A stretch of 64,000 nucleotides of DNA, taken from assembly GCA_016215605.1 (NCBI GenBank), contig JACRJB010000053.1, forward strand, positions 186,001 to 250,000, given 5' to 3'. This DNA comes from Rhodopseudomonas palustris. GTDB lineage: Bacteria > Pseudomonadota > Alphaproteobacteria > Rhizobiales > Xanthobacteraceae. A model generated the notes under the pieces. That model made no database searches, was not told the DNA's origin, and saw only the letters and a list, made by a program, of their open reading frames with translations. The position numbers and the translations under genes were made by a program. Shown piece after piece: positions 24,021 through 33,829 of the stretch. The stretch's first letter is position 1; the number at the start of each line of letters is the position of its first letter.

Positions 24021-24840
24021 TGATCGCGGCGTTGAGTTCGCCGCCATAGACGAAGATCGCGGCGATGAAATACAGAAACACCAGCGCGATGATCACCGAG
24101 GCGAGGCCGGCATACATCGTCACGTAGTTGTTGGCGAAGCGCGCCAGATACAGGCCGAAGCCCATCCCCGAGGCCAGCGACGCCACGATGGTGAAGACGA
24201 TGCCCGGCACGATCTGCCGGATCGTCCGGTGCCCGGCCGGCAGCCGCGCGTGCAGGATGAACAGCGCGAGGATCAGCGCGCCGATCGCGATGCCGTAGCG
24301 CGCGATCGTCAGCAGCGTCTGGTTGTCCTCGACCAGCAGCGGCACGTAGTGCCGCGCGGTGGCGAGGATCAGCGGACCGAGCACGATCAGGAACGCCATC
24401 GCCAGCGCGGTGAAGGCCGCCACCAGCGTGTAGCCGATCGATTCCAGCCGCAGCATGTACCACGGCCGGACCTCGATCACCGCATAGGCGCGGTTCAGCG
24501 CCACCCGCAGGCTCTCGACGCCGTTGGAGGCGAAATACAGCGCCAGCAGCAGGCCGATCGTCAGCGCGCCGCCGCGAGTCGTGGTCAGCACGTCGTGAAT
24601 TTCGCCCGACAGCGTGCTGGCGACCTGCGCCGGCCAGACGTCGAGCATCAGCGTGGCGGCCTGGTCGGCGAGGTCCTTGGAGCCGAAAAAGCCGGCCAGC
24701 GAGGTCAGTACGATCAGGAAGGGAAACAGCGCCATCAGCGAGGACAGCGCGATGTGGCTCGCGATCGCCCACCCGTCATCGGCCAGAAACGTGTAGAGCG
24801 CGTCCATCGCGACCGCGTAGACGTAGCGGATCTGACTCAC
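23947..24840 (-). CDS. YihY/BrkB family inner-membrane protein
   Basis: This 297-residue protein has six hydrophobic segments (ALSSLMALFPFLIVLTSLAG, GALTIGLLLALYFASNGVES, IGYTLVAAFTALAMAFLIVL and others). The ALFPFLIVL and YFASNGVESLRVALNRAY segments are typical of the YihY/UPF0761 family, once thought to be ribonuclease BN. Its function is not established; members are called BrkB-like. Its stop lies inside the 3' end of the histidine kinase gene, antisense. Confidence 0.88.
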   Translation of the reverse strand: MSQIRYVYAVAMDALYTFLADDGWAIASHIALSSLMALFPFLIVLTSLAGFFGSKDLADQAATLMLDVWPAQVASTLSGEIHDVLTTTRGGALTIGLLLALYFASNGVESLRVALNRAYAVIEVRPWYMLRLESIGYTLVAAFTALAMAFLIVLGPLILATARHYVPLLVEDNQTLLTIARYGIAIGALILALFILHARLPAGHRTIRQIVPGIVFTIVASLASGMGFGLYLARFANNYVTMYAGLASVIIALVFLYFIAAIFVYGGELNAAIIKSRLPDGVTLQAAQLRAREEKPV

Positions 24841-24971
24841 TGGTCACCTGACTGAGCGTTGCGGGGGCGGAGCCTAGCATCGCTACCAACCCGCTCAAAC
24901 CGGCTTCGTTGCGGGGCCGCTGATCTGCTGCCGGGATAGCGCGGCCGGGGCGGCGGTGTTATGAGACCAGG

Positions 24972-25166
24972 ATGGCAACCTTCCTCAGCACGCTTGTCCT
25001 CCCCATCGCCCTTTGTGCCGTCGCGCTGGTTCTGCTGCTCGGCCTGATCAATATGATGCGGGGCGGATCGCCCAACCGGTCGCAGAAGCTGATGCGGTGG
25101 CGGGTGCTGTTGCAGTTCGTCGCGATCATCGTGACCATGCTTGCGGTCTGGGCGCTGGGCCGCTAG
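24972..25166 (+). CDS. HIG1-domain twin-transmembrane small protein
   Basis: This 64-residue protein has two membrane helices (LVLPIALCAVALVLLLGLIN and VLLQFVAIIVTMLAVWALGR) joined by a loop NMMRGGSPNRSQKLMRWRV. The RSQKLMRWRVLLQ segment is the signature of the HIG1 (hypoxia-induced) family. Alphaproteobacterial members associate with respiratory complexes. It comes 55 bases before the adenosyltransferase gene on the same strand, an order common in this group. Confidence 0.82.
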   Translation: MATFLSTLVLPIALCAVALVLLLGLINMMRGGSPNRSQKLMRWRVLLQFVAIIVTMLAVWALGR

Positions 25167-25221
25167 CCACGAGCCTGCTGATTTTCGTCCTGCCCGTCCC
25201 GGTTGCCGAGGTTCCCGCGCC

Positions 25222-25794
25222 ATGGTCGTTCTCAATCGAATCTACACCCGGACCGGTGATGACGGCTCCACGGCGCTGGGCAGCGGCGAGCGCCGGCCGA
25301 AATACGATCTGCGGATCAGCGCCTACGGCACGGTCGACGAGACCAACGCCGCGCTCGGCGTGGCGCGGCTGCATCTGGCGCAGCACCCCGAGCTCGACGC
25401 GATGCTGGGCCGGATCCAGAACGATCTGTTCGACCTCGGCGCCGATCTCGCGGTGCCGGAGCGCGAAGGCAAGGCCGAGCGGCTGCGGGTGCTGTCGACC
25501 CAGGTCGAGCGGCTGGAGCGGGAGATCGATCAGCTCAACGACCGTCTCGCGCCATTGACGTCATTCGTGCTGCCCGGCGGCCAGCCCGGCGCCGCTTACC
25601 TGCATCTGGCCCGGACAATATGCCGCCGCGCAGAACGCGTGATCGCGGAACTCGCCGCCAAGCCGGACGAGAAGATCACCGCGGCGGCGGTGCAATACGT
25701 CAACCGGCTGTCGGACTTCCTGTTCGTCGCCAGCAGCGCGGTGAACCAAAACGGCGCCGGCGACGTTCTCTGGGTTCCCGGCCAGAACCGCTAG
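25222..25794 (+). CDS. Cob(I)alamin adenosyltransferase, PduO type
   Basis: This 190-residue enzyme moves the adenosyl group of ATP to cob(I)alamin to make coenzyme B12. The ATP-binding signature YTRTGDDGSTALGSGERRPK is at the N-terminus, followed by DETNAALGVARLH, and the C-terminal FVLPGGQPGAAYLHLARTIC and CRRAERVIAEL segments are intact. ATG 25222 is the only start giving the usual MVVLNRIYTRTGDDG opening. It precedes etfB by about 100 bases. Confidence 0.92.
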   Translation: MVVLNRIYTRTGDDGSTALGSGERRPKYDLRISAYGTVDETNAALGVARLHLAQHPELDAMLGRIQNDLFDLGADLAVPEREGKAERLRVLSTQVERLEREIDQLNDRLAPLTSFVLPGGQPGAAYLHLARTICRRAERVIAELAAKPDEKITAAAVQYVNRLSDFLFVASSAVNQNGAGDVLWVPGQNR

Positions 25795-25898
25795 ACCGGG
25801 CAGTTTTTTGGGTTTTCGCGCGTTGACCGCCGATAGCGGGGGCTTTAGGTTCCGCCGCCACGACAAGATAAACCCCAGCGCAACACGAAAGAGGATCG

Positions 25899-26648
25899 AT
25901 GAAGGTTCTGGTGCCGGTCAAGCGGGTGGTCGACTACAACGTCAAGATCAGGGTCAAGAGTGACGGATCGGGCGTCGAACTCGCCAACGTCAAGATGTCG
26001 ATGAATCCGTTCGACGAGATCGCGGTCGAGGAAGCCCTGCGCCTGAAGGAGGCCGGCAAGGCGACCGAGGTCGTGGTGGTGTCGATCGGACCGGCGCAGG
26101 CTTCCGAAACGCTGCGCACCGGGCTCGCGATGGGCGCCGACCGCGGCATCCTGGTGAAGGCCGACGGCGTCGTCGAGCCGCTCGCGGTGGCCAAGATCCT
26201 CAAGGCGATCGCCGACGAGGAACAGCCCGGACTGATCATCCTCGGCAAGCAGGCGATCGACGACGACTCGAACCAAACCGGCCAGATGCTGGCCGCGCTG
26301 CTCGGCTGGTCGCAGGCGACCTTCGCGTCCAAGCTCGAGGTCGAAGGCTCCGACTTCAAGGTGTCACGCGAAGTCGACGGCGGCTCGCAGACCGTGAAGC
26401 TGAAGGGCCCGGCGATCGTCACCACCGATCTGCGGCTCAACGAGCCGCGTTACGCCAGCCTTCCGAACATCATGAAGGCCAAGAAGAAGCCGATCGCCGA
26501 GAAGACCGCGGCCGACTACGGCGTGGACCTCGCGCCGCGCCTGGAAATCCTCAAGACCGTCGAGCCGAGCGGCCGCAAGGCCGGCGTCAAGGTCAAGGAC
26601 GTCGCCGAACTGGTCTCGAAACTCAAGAACGAAGCGGGTGTTATCTGA
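25899..26648 (+). CDS. etfB: Electron transfer flavoprotein beta subunit
   Basis: This 249-residue subunit of ETF accepts electrons from acyl-CoA dehydrogenases. It starts [20 protein letters not shown] and includes [18 protein letters not shown] and the AMP-binding/recognition loop region [20 protein letters not shown]. The ribosome-binding site AAAGAGGA precedes ATG 25899. It overlaps etfA by one base (TGATG). In this setting ETF passes electrons to ETF-quinone oxidoreductase during beta-oxidation; the nearby hbd gene fits. Confidence 0.95.
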   Translation: MKVLVPVKRVVDYNVKIRVKSDGSGVELANVKMSMNPFDEIAVEEALRLKEAGKATEVVVVSIGPAQASETLRTGLAMGADRGILVKADGVVEPLAVAKILKAIADEEQPGLIILGKQAIDDDSNQTGQMLAALLGWSQATFASKLEVEGSDFKVSREVDGGSQTVKLKGPAIVTTDLRLNEPRYASLPNIMKAKKKPIAEKTAADYGVDLAPRLEILKTVEPSGRKAGVKVKDVAELVSKLKNEAGVI

Positions 26649-27598
26649 TGGCCACGCTGCTGATTGCCGAACACGACCACGCCCAGCTCAAGGACGCCAC
26701 CAACAAGGCGCTGACCGCGGCCGCCGCCCTCGGCGCCGAGGTTCACGTCCTGGTCGCCGGTGGCGGTGAGGGCACCAAGGCCGCGGCCGAAGCGGCTGCG
26801 AAGCTGCAGGGCGTCGCCAAGGTGCTGCTGGCCGAAGCGCCGCTGTACGAGCACGATCTCGCCGAGCCGCTGGCCGCGCTGGTGGTGTCGCTGGCGCCGA
26901 ACTACGACGCGATCGTCGCGCCCGCGACCTCGCGCTTCAAGAACGTGATGCCGCGCGTCGCCGCGCTGCTCGACGTGATGCAGGTGTCGGAGATCATCAA
27001 GGTGGTCGCGCCCGATACATATGAGCGTCCGATCTACGCCGGCAACGCGATCCAGACCGTGAAGTCGAAGGACGCCAAGAAGGTGATCACCGTCCGCACC
27101 TCGACGTTCCAGGCGACCGGCGAGGGCGGCAGCGCCGCGATCGAGAGCGTCGCGGCGGCGGCCGATCCCGGCCTGTCCACCTTCGTCGGCGAGGAAGTCG
27201 CCAAGAGCGATCGTCCGGAACTGGCCTCGGCCAAGATCATCGTCTCCGGCGGCCGCGCGATGCAGAGCCGCGAGAACTTCACCAAATACATCGAGCCGCT
27301 CGCAGACAAGCTCGGCGCTGGCGTCGGCGCCTCGCGCGCCGCGGTCGATGCCGGCTACGCCCCGAACGACTGGCAGGTCGGCCAGACCGGCAAGGTGGTG
27401 GCGCCGGAGCTGTACATCGCGGTCGGCATTTCCGGCGCGATCCAGCATCTCGCCGGCATGAAGGACTCCAAGGTGATCGTCGCGATCAACAAGGACGAAG
27501 ACGCGCCGATCTTCCAGGTCGCCGATTACGGCCTAGTCGCCGACCTCTATCAGGCGGTGCCGGAACTGACCGAAGAACTCGGCAAGCTCGGCAAGTAA
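26648..27598 (+). CDS. etfA: Electron transfer flavoprotein alpha subunit
   Basis: This 316-residue subunit carries the FAD site: [51 protein letters not shown] and [21 protein letters not shown], all intact. Translation is coupled to etfB by a one-base overlap. The two subunits form the soluble heterodimer that shuttles electrons to the quinone pool. Confidence 0.95.
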   Translation: MATLLIAEHDHAQLKDATNKALTAAAALGAEVHVLVAGGGEGTKAAAEAAAKLQGVAKVLLAEAPLYEHDLAEPLAALVVSLAPNYDAIVAPATSRFKNVMPRVAALLDVMQVSEIIKVVAPDTYERPIYAGNAIQTVKSKDAKKVITVRTSTFQATGEGGSAAIESVAAAADPGLSTFVGEEVAKSDRPELASAKIIVSGGRAMQSRENFTKYIEPLADKLGAGVGASRAAVDAGYAPNDWQVGQTGKVVAPELYIAVGISGAIQHLAGMKDSKVIVAINKDEDAPIFQVADYGLVADLYQAVPELTEELGKLGK

Positions 27599-27765
27599 CC
27601 GCCGGCTTGCGGGCGGATCCGGCTGCGGCCGGATCCGTTGCCGAAGCTTTCATTTTTGCCGTGATACGGTGTTCCGCGCTGTCGCAACGGACTTCGGCGC
27701 AAAAATATGCAAGACTGGACCGGCCGGCGCGTCGCGCGGCCGGGCTCCCAACGAGATGACGAGTG

Positions 27766-28647
27766 ATGGCGGCAGCAATCAAGAAGGTCGGCGTAATCGG
27801 CTCGGGGCAGATGGGCAACGGCATCGCGCATGTCGCGGCGCTCGGTGGCTTCGAGGTGGTGCTGAACGACGTCTCCGCCGACCGGCTGAAGTCGGCGATG
27901 GCCACCATCAACGGCAATCTGTCGCGTCAGATCGCCAAGAAGCTGATCACCGAGGACGCCCGCAAGAAGGCTCTCGCCAACATCACCGCCACCGAGAAGC
28001 TCGACGGCCTCGCCGATTGCGATCTGGTGATCGAGACCGCGGTCGAGAAGGAAGAGGTCAAGCGCAAGATCTTCCACGATCTCTGCGCCACGCTGAAGCC
28101 GGAGGCGATCGTCGCTTCCAACACCTCGTCGATTTCGATCACGCGGCTCGCCGCCTCGACCGACCGTCCCGAGCGCTTCATCGGCATTCATTTCATGAAT
28201 CCGGTGCCGGTGATGGAGCTGGTCGAGCTGATCCGCGGCATCGCCACCGACGACGCCACGTTCGAGACCTCCAAGGCGTTCGTCACCAAGCTCGGCAAGC
28301 AGATCGCGGTGTCGGAGGATTTCCCGGCCTTCATCGTCAACCGCATCCTGTTGCCGATGATCAACGAGGCGATCTACACGCTGTATGAAGGCGTCGGCAA
28401 TGTCGAGGCGATCGACATGGCGATGAAGCTCGGCGCGCACCATCCGATGGGCCCGCTGGAGCTGGCGGATTTCATCGGCCTCGACACCTGTCTGTCGATC
28501 ATGCAGGTGCTGCACGAAGGCCTCGCCGACTCCAAGTATCGGCCGTGCCCGCTGCTGGTGAAATACGTCGAAGCCGGATGGCTCGGCCGCAAGACCCAGC
28601 GCGGATTCTACGACTACCGCGGCGAGAAGCCGGTCCCGACGCGCTGA
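27766..28647 (+). CDS. hbdA: 3-hydroxybutyryl-CoA dehydrogenase
   Basis: This 293-residue enzyme oxidises 3-hydroxyacyl-CoA with NAD(P). It has the Rossmann motif VIGSGQMGNGIAHVAALGG, the SNTSSISITRLA segment, the catalytic-His region IGIHFMNPVPVMELVELI, and the C-terminal dimer domain (LGAHHPMGPLELADFIGLDT). A GTG three bases upstream could also start it. It lies 167 bases after etfA, so oxidation and electron removal from acyl chains are probably coexpressed; it may serve poly-hydroxybutyrate or aromatic degradation. Confidence 0.93.
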   Translation: MAAAIKKVGVIGSGQMGNGIAHVAALGGFEVVLNDVSADRLKSAMATINGNLSRQIAKKLITEDARKKALANITATEKLDGLADCDLVIETAVEKEEVKRKIFHDLCATLKPEAIVASNTSSISITRLAASTDRPERFIGIHFMNPVPVMELVELIRGIATDDATFETSKAFVTKLGKQIAVSEDFPAFIVNRILLPMINEAIYTLYEGVGNVEAIDMAMKLGAHHPMGPLELADFIGLDTCLSIMQVLHEGLADSKYRPCPLLVKYVEAGWLGRKTQRGFYDYRGEKPVPTR

Positions 28648-28694
28648 GCACGGGAGTCGCGCGGCATAGCTCGACGTCATGAGTTGCCCACGTG

Positions 28695-28720
28695 ATGGCC
28701 GGGACAAGCCCGGGCATGAC
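28695..28720. repeat. Short copy of palindromic repeat family C
   Basis: GATGGCCGGGACAAGCCCGG, followed by GCATGAC, is one half of a family C unit. It sits between the convergent hbdA and LysR genes. Confidence 0.6.
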
Positions 28721-28740
28721 GAACGATCAGGCGTCATCGC

Positions 28741-29655
28741 TCATTCGATCCCCGGCACGGTCCTGATCTGCTCGACCAGAAAATCGATCAGCAGCCGCAC
28801 CCGCGCGATGCCGGCGCGGTCGGGCACGATCAGCAGATACAGCGGTACGGACGGGAGTCGGTAGTCCGGCAGGATCGCTTCGAGCCGGCCCGAGGCCAGC
28901 AGATCGTCGACCAGCCAGCGATGCGACGCCGCGACGCCGCGCCCGGCGATCACGGCTTCGCGCACCGCCAGACCGTGATCGACCCGGAGCCGGCCGCCGA
29001 ACGGCACACGATGGATCTGCCGATCCGGCCCTTCGAAGGTCAGCATGTCGCTGCCGACCACGTTCATCATGCGGACGCCCTGATGGCGGGCGAGATCCTG
29101 TGGGGTGTTGGGTGCGCCGTGAACGGCCAGATAGTCGGGCGAGGCGACCATCAGGCGCTGGCTGTGGCCGAGCGTGCGCAGTTTCAGCGAACTCTCGGTC
29201 AGCGGCGCCAGCCGAACCGCCAGGTCGACGCCTTCGCCGACCAGATCGACCTGCTGGTCGGTGAGTCCGAGATCGATGCCGATCTCGGGATAGCGATCCT
29301 GAAACGCGAACATCAGCCGGCTGGCATGCATCACGCCGAACGATGCCGTGCAGGTCATCCGGACCGTGCCGGCCGGCGCTCCGGACGAGCCGAGCGCTTC
29401 GTCGCTGGCCTGTTCGACCAGCCGCAGGATCTGAATCGCACGGGCGTAATAGCGGCTGCCTTCTTCGGTGAGCGTCACCCGGCGGGTGGTGCGGCTCAGC
29501 AACGGCGCGCCGATCGCCGCCTCGAGTTCCTGCACCTGCCGGGTCACGGTGGACTGGCCGACGTTCAGCTCGCGCGCGACGGCCGACAGGCTGCCGCGTT
29601 CGGCGACGCGAACGAAAGTGCGGATGCGATCGATCGTGACAGCTGATTTATCCAT
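28741..29655 (-). CDS. LysR-family transcriptional regulator
   Basis: This 304-residue regulator has an N-terminal winged helix (residues about 8-65: IRTFVRVAERGSLSAVAREL, then VGQSTVTRQVQELEAAIGAP) and a C-terminal effector domain (GTVRMTCTASFGVMHASRLM). It is divergent from the quinone-reductase gene, 92 bases apart, the classical LysR layout, so it probably controls that gene. Its ligand is unknown. Confidence 0.92.
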   Translation of the reverse strand: MDKSAVTIDRIRTFVRVAERGSLSAVARELNVGQSTVTRQVQELEAAIGAPLLSRTTRRVTLTEEGSRYYARAIQILRLVEQASDEALGSSGAPAGTVRMTCTASFGVMHASRLMFAFQDRYPEIGIDLGLTDQQVDLVGEGVDLAVRLAPLTESSLKLRTLGHSQRLMVASPDYLAVHGAPNTPQDLARHQGVRMMNVVGSDMLTFEGPDRQIHRVPFGGRLRVDHGLAVREAVIAGRGVAASHRWLVDDLLASGRLEAILPDYRLPSVPLYLLIVPDRAGIARVRLLIDFLVEQIRTVPGIE

Positions 29656-29669
29656 TTTCCGGCATAATC

Positions 29670-29679
29670 ATATCGATAT
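29670..29679. promoter_or_regulatory. Palindrome in the LysR / quinone-reductase intergenic region
   Basis: ATATCGATAT is a perfect 10-base palindrome in the 92-base divergent gap, 15 bases upstream of the LysR start. LysR proteins bind T-N11-A type dyads in such positions. Confidence 0.4.
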
Positions 29680-29747
29680 TCGATGTCTACCGGAAGAGTT
29701 GACGCAGGCTTACTCGAAGGCGGTCAGCCGCTTTGAGGAAACCCGCG

Positions 29748-30548
29748 ATGAAAGTCCTTCTCGTCTTCGCCCATCCCGACCCCCGTTCGCTCAATGGCGC
29801 GCTACGCGACGTCGCGGTCGCGGAGCTGCAGCGCCTGGGTCACGAGGTGCAGGTGTCCGACCTCTATGCCCAGGGCTGGAAGCCCGCCATCGACCGTGCC
29901 GATTTCCCGGCGCTCGCGCCCGACGAGCGCTTGCTGGCGAGCGCGGCCTCGAAGACCGCTTTCGAGGCCGGCGAGTTGACGCCGGATGTCCGCGCCGAGA
30001 TCGACAAGCTGCTTTGGGCGGACGTCCTGATTCTGCAATTCCCGCTGTGGTGGTTCAGCATGCCGGCGATCCTGAAGGGCTGGGTCGAGCGGGTCTACGC
30101 CTGCGGTTTCGCCTATGGGATCGGCGAGCACAGCGACAAGCGATGGGGTACGCGCTACGGCGAAGGCAATCTCGCCGGCAAGCGCGCGATGCTGATGGTG
30201 ACGACCGGCGGCTGGGAGACGCATTACGGCGCCCGCGGCGTCAACGGGCCGATCGACGACCTGCTGTTTCCGATCCACCACGGCATTCTGTTCTACCCGG
30301 GCTACGACGTGCTGCCGCCTTTCGTCCTGTACCACGCGGGCCGGCTCGACCAGGCCGGGTTCGAGACCGCCGCCGAGCATCTGCGGGAGCGGATGCGCAC
30401 GCTCGCGACCACGTCGCCGATTCCCTATCGGCGTCAGAACGGCGGCGACTACCTGATCCCGAGCATGGAGCTGCGCCCCGGTCTCGGCGCTCCCGGCAGC
30501 AACGGCTTTGCGCTGCATTTACGGGACGACACCGAGGTCCCGCTGTGA
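29748..30548 (+). CDS. NAD(P)H:quinone oxidoreductase, flavodoxin-like fold
   Basis: This 266-residue flavoprotein has the NQO1/MdaB/KefF-type fold: MKVLLVFAHPDPRSLNGALR, then ADVLILQFPLWWFSMPAILK and GWVERVYACGFAYG, then KRAMLMVTTGGWETHYGARG for the FMN/FAD phosphate and isoalloxazine contacts. ATG 29748 has GAGGAA eight bases before it. Such enzymes reduce quinones by two electrons and protect against redox cycling. It is probably controlled by the divergent LysR gene. Confidence 0.88.
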   Translation: MKVLLVFAHPDPRSLNGALRDVAVAELQRLGHEVQVSDLYAQGWKPAIDRADFPALAPDERLLASAASKTAFEAGELTPDVRAEIDKLLWADVLILQFPLWWFSMPAILKGWVERVYACGFAYGIGEHSDKRWGTRYGEGNLAGKRAMLMVTTGGWETHYGARGVNGPIDDLLFPIHHGILFYPGYDVLPPFVLYHAGRLDQAGFETAAEHLRERMRTLATTSPIPYRRQNGGDYLIPSMELRPGLGAPGSNGFALHLRDDTEVPL

Positions 30549-30616
30549 CGGCGATCCGCGAGGCCATTCGCCGGCCGCACGGAGACGGAAGATTGTTAAC
30601 GCTTTCTGTTTAGGCT

Positions 30617-30823
30617 GTGGCGATGGACATGAGCATGGTCAGTGCGGCGCTCGCGATGCAGGCGAGCAGCACGCAGATGCAGATCGCGACGACGATTCAG
30701 GCGTCGAACGCCCGCATGGAGCGCGACACGGTGCAGACCCTGCTCGGCATCGGGCAGGGCGGTTCGCCGTCGCTCGCCAATGTCGGCGCCGGCGTCGGCG
30801 GCAACCTCAACGTCACCGCCTGA
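30617..30823 (+). CDS. Small YjfB-like putative motility protein
   Basis: This 68-residue protein opens MDMSMVSAALAMQASSTQMQ and ends with a Gly-rich tail. The M(S/A)xxxAxAMxxxxxQxxxxxxxxxxxxxx pattern and length match the YjfB / putative motility protein family, whose function is unknown. It stands alone between the quinone reductase and a convergent DUF1428 gene. Confidence 0.65.
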   Translation: MAMDMSMVSAALAMQASSTQMQIATTIQASNARMERDTVQTLLGIGQGGSPSLANVGAGVGGNLNVTA

Positions 30824-30844
30824 TCGGCCGTCCGGCGTCTCCGC

Positions 30845-31195
30845 CTACACCAGCTTCTTGAAGCCGCCGTAGAACATCCGTTTGGTGTCGAACGGCATCG
30901 TCTTCGGATCCATGCCGCCCAAACGGGGGTCCTGCATCGCTTTGGCCATGACCTTGTCGCGCTGCTTGCGCGATTTGTAGACGATGTAGGAAAACACCAC
31001 GACCTCGTCCGGCTTCAGCTTCACGCTGCGCGGAAACGAGGTGACCTTGCCGGGCTCGACATCGTCGGCGATCCACTCGCGATAATCGAGTGCGCCGTGC
31101 TCGCGAAACACTTTGTCGGCCTTGCGCGCCAGCTTGATGTAGTCCGCCAGCTTGGCTCTGGGCACCGGCAAGACGAAGCCGTCGACATACGACAT
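30845..31195 (-). CDS. DUF1428 (YbaA-like) protein
   Basis: This is a 116-residue protein: MSYVDGFVLPVPRAKLADYI, then DYREWIADDVEPGKVTSFPR, KPDEVVVFSYIVYKSRKQRD and a C-terminal KRMFYGGFKKLV. All conserved DUF1428 segments are present. A strong GGAGGAAACCAG precedes ATG 31195. The family has a dimeric alpha/beta-barrel fold of unknown function. Confidence 0.9.
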   Translation of the reverse strand: MSYVDGFVLPVPRAKLADYIKLARKADKVFREHGALDYREWIADDVEPGKVTSFPRSVKLKPDEVVVFSYIVYKSRKQRDKVMAKAMQDPRLGGMDPKTMPFDTKRMFYGGFKKLV

Positions 31196-31299
31196 CTGGT
31201 TTCCTCCCGATCGATTTGCGCCGCGTCCGCGGCTTTCAGCAAGACGATCGATCGTAAGGAAATCCGACAGCCTGTTGCCGGGGCCGATTGTCGCGGCGG

Positions 31300-31965
31300 T
31301 TACTTCGGCAGCGCGCCCTTCACCAGCGCCAGCGCGTCGGCGCTGTCCCATTCGGCGGGGCCGGCGATGGTGGCGATTTCGCAGCCTTCGCCGTCCACCA
31401 GCACCGAGGTCGGCATCCCCAACGCGCGGCCAATGCTCTTCAGATCTTGGAACACCCGCGCCGAGGCGTCGCTGAAGAAGCTCAGCTTGTTCAGCTTCTC
31501 GTCGTCGAGAAACTTCTTCGGCTTGGCCGGATCGCGGGTGTCGATATTGATCGCCACCACCTCGAATTGCGGGCTGCCGAGCTTGGCCTGCAGATTGTCG
31601 AGCGCCGGCATCTCCTTGCGGCACGGCACGCACCAGGTCGCCCACAGGTTCACCAGCACGGTGCGGCCGCGGAAGTCGGACAGCTTCTTCGGTTGGCCGC
31701 CGGCGTCGTCGAAGGTGAGGTCGGGCAGTTTCAGCGGCTTGGACGCCATCGTCACCGCGGCCACTTCGCCGCGCGCCAGCGGCTTGAGCTGCTGCGCCAG
31801 CGCCACCGCCGGCCGGCAGGTCGGATCGCCTGCATTGCGCTGCAGGCCGCCGATCCCGTATACCCCGGCTGCTCCGGCGACCACGAGCACGGCGATCGCG
31901 GCCAGGATGATGGTGCGGCGGCCGGCACGGCGCGGCGGGGTGGAAGAGGGCTGGGTTTCAGTCAT
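31300..31965 (-). CDS. tlpA: Thiol:disulfide interchange protein TlpA
   Basis: This 221-residue protein has an N-terminal membrane anchor ([20 protein letters not shown]) and a periplasmic thioredoxin domain with active site [11 protein letters not shown]. Other thioredoxin elements are [25 protein letters not shown] and the cis-proline loop [11 protein letters not shown]. In Bradyrhizobium TlpA keeps copper-binding cysteines of CoxB and ScoI reduced during cytochrome oxidase assembly. ATG 31965 is chosen to leave a normal anchor. It is divergent from argH, as in related genomes. Confidence 0.92.
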   Translation of the reverse strand: MTETQPSSTPPRRAGRRTIILAAIAVLVVAGAAGVYGIGGLQRNAGDPTCRPAVALAQQLKPLARGEVAAVTMASKPLKLPDLTFDDAGGQPKKLSDFRGRTVLVNLWATWCVPCRKEMPALDNLQAKLGSPQFEVVAINIDTRDPAKPKKFLDDEKLNKLSFFSDASARVFQDLKSIGRALGMPTSVLVDGEGCEIATIAGPAEWDSADALALVKGALPK

Positions 31966-32057
31966 CGGCACTCGGCAGGTACGCGCCGCGCGGGCTCGCA
32001 GGCGGTCACTTGTGGTTCGGAAGGGACAGAGGCGAGCATGATCGTGGGCGGCGGACA

Positions 32058-33455
32058 ATGAGCAACAAGATGTGGGGCGGCCGGTTCACGGATCGTCCCG
32101 ACGCGATCATGGAAGAGATCAACGTCTCGATCGACGTCGACCGGCATCTTTACGCCCAGGACATTGCGGCGTCCAAGGCCCATGCCGCCATGCTCGCCGC
32201 GCAGGGCATCATCACCGCGAACGATGCGAAAAATATCGGCAAGGGTCTAGACACGATTCTGTCAGAGATCGGCGCCGGCAAATTCACGTTCAAGCGTGCG
32301 CTCGAGGACATTCATATGAATGTCGAGAGCCGGCTGGCCGAGCTGATCGGCCCGGCGGCGGGGCGGCTGCACACCGCGCGCTCGCGCAACGACCAGGTCG
32401 CGACCGATTTCCGGCTCTACGTCCGCGACGTGCTCGACGAGACCGACGCCGCGCTGGCTGCCTTCCAGCAGGCGCTCGCGGAGCGGGCGCTGGAGCAGGC
32501 CGACACCGTGATGCCGGGCTTCACCCATCTGCAGACCGCGCAGCCGGTGACCTTCGGCCACCATCTGATGGCCTATGTGGAAATGGCGGCGCGCGATCGC
32601 GGCCGTTTCCAGGACGCCCGCAAGCGGCTCAACGAAAGCCCGCTCGGCGCCGCGGCGCTGGCCGGCACCTCGTTCCCGATCGACCGCGCCGCCACCGCGA
32701 AGAAGCTCGGTTTCGACCGGCCGATGGCGAATTCGCTCGACGCGGTGTCCGACCGCGATTTCGTGCTGGAAACGCTGGCGGCGGCGTCGATCTGCGCCGT
32801 GCATCTGTCGCGCTTCGCCGAGGAGATCGTGATCTGGACCTCGCCGCTGGTCGGCCTGATCCGGCTGTCCGACAAGTTCACCACCGGCTCCTCGATCATG
32901 CCGCAGAAGCGCAATCCGGACGCCGCCGAACTGGTCCGCGCCAAGACCGGGCGGGTGATCGGCGCGCTCAACGGCCTCTTGATCGTCATGAAGGGCCTGC
33001 CGCTCGCCTATCAAAAGGACATGCAGGAGGACAAACAGGGCGCGATGGAAGGCTTCGCGGCGCTGTCGCTGGCGATCCGGGCGATGACCGGGATGGTCCG
33101 CGACCTCGTGCCCGAACCCGACAGGATGCGGGCCGCCGCCGGCGAAGGCTACGCCACCGCCACCGATCTGGCCGACTGGCTGGTGCGGACGCTGAAGATG
33201 CCGTTCCGCGATGCCCACCACGTCACCGGCCGGATCGTCGGCCTGGCCGCCAAGGCCGGCGTCGCGCTGCACGAACTGCCGCTGAAGGAGATGCAGGCGG
33301 TCGAGCCGCGGATCAGCAAGGAGGCGCTCGCCGTCCTCAGCGTCGAATCCTCGGTGAAGAGCCGCACCAGCTATGGCGGCACCGCGCCGAAGAACGTTCG
33401 GGCCCAGGCCAAGGCGTGGCTCAAGCGACTGGAAAAAGAGCGAAAATTGGGCTGA
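32058..33455 (+). CDS. argH: Argininosuccinate lyase
   Basis: This 465-residue cytoplasmic enzyme cleaves argininosuccinate to arginine and fumarate, the last step of arginine synthesis. The fumarase-superfamily signature [20 protein letters not shown] carries the catalytic serine loop, and [18 protein letters not shown] the catalytic histidine. Family length is normal. ATG 32058 matches the standard [10 protein letters not shown] opening. lptM and lysA follow on the same strand. Confidence 0.97.
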   Translation: MSNKMWGGRFTDRPDAIMEEINVSIDVDRHLYAQDIAASKAHAAMLAAQGIITANDAKNIGKGLDTILSEIGAGKFTFKRALEDIHMNVESRLAELIGPAAGRLHTARSRNDQVATDFRLYVRDVLDETDAALAAFQQALAERALEQADTVMPGFTHLQTAQPVTFGHHLMAYVEMAARDRGRFQDARKRLNESPLGAAALAGTSFPIDRAATAKKLGFDRPMANSLDAVSDRDFVLETLAAASICAVHLSRFAEEIVIWTSPLVGLIRLSDKFTTGSSIMPQKRNPDAAELVRAKTGRVIGALNGLLIVMKGLPLAYQKDMQEDKQGAMEGFAALSLAIRAMTGMVRDLVPEPDRMRAAAGEGYATATDLADWLVRTLKMPFRDAHHVTGRIVGLAAKAGVALHELPLKEMQAVEPRISKEALAVLSVESSVKSRTSYGGTAPKNVRAQAKAWLKRLEKERKLG

Positions 33456-33547
33456 CCCGGCGGGCCGCCGGAAAAAACTGTGGCCCCCCGGGTCTCGCCA
33501 GACCGCGGCAATCTCTGTAGGATGCGGCCGCAATTGGGGATTTCGAC

Positions 33548-33823
33548 GTGAACCGTACTGCCGGCCCATCGCGATGGGCGCTTGTTGTGATCGCCGTGGC
33601 GACGCTGGCCCTCGCGGGTTGCGGCCGTAAGGGCGGGCTGGACCTGCCGTCCGGCGCCGCCGATACGCCGACGGCTGGAGCTGGGGCTTCGTCCGCGCCG
33701 AGTGCTTCGTCTGCGCCGGCCGCCAAGGGCGACGTGTTCGACTCGTCCTACGGCACCAACGCGCCGCCCGTCGCCGGCAAGGGCCAGAAGAAGCGCATCA
33801 TCCTAGACTCGCTGCTGGACTGA
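33548..33823 (+). CDS. lptM: LptM-type lipoprotein
   Basis: This 91-residue lipoprotein starts at GTG 33548. It has a signal sequence (WALVVIAVATLALAGC) with lipobox LALAGC and then GRKGGLDLP, the short motif of the LptM (YifL) family, which helps LptD oxidation in LPS export. The rest is Ala/Ser-rich and disordered. It sits seven bases before lysA, the same arrangement as yifL near lysA-type genes elsewhere. Confidence 0.85.
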   Translation: MNRTAGPSRWALVVIAVATLALAGCGRKGGLDLPSGAADTPTAGAGASSAPSASSAPAAKGDVFDSSYGTNAPPVAGKGQKKRIILDSLLD

Positions 33824-33829
33824 CCGGCG

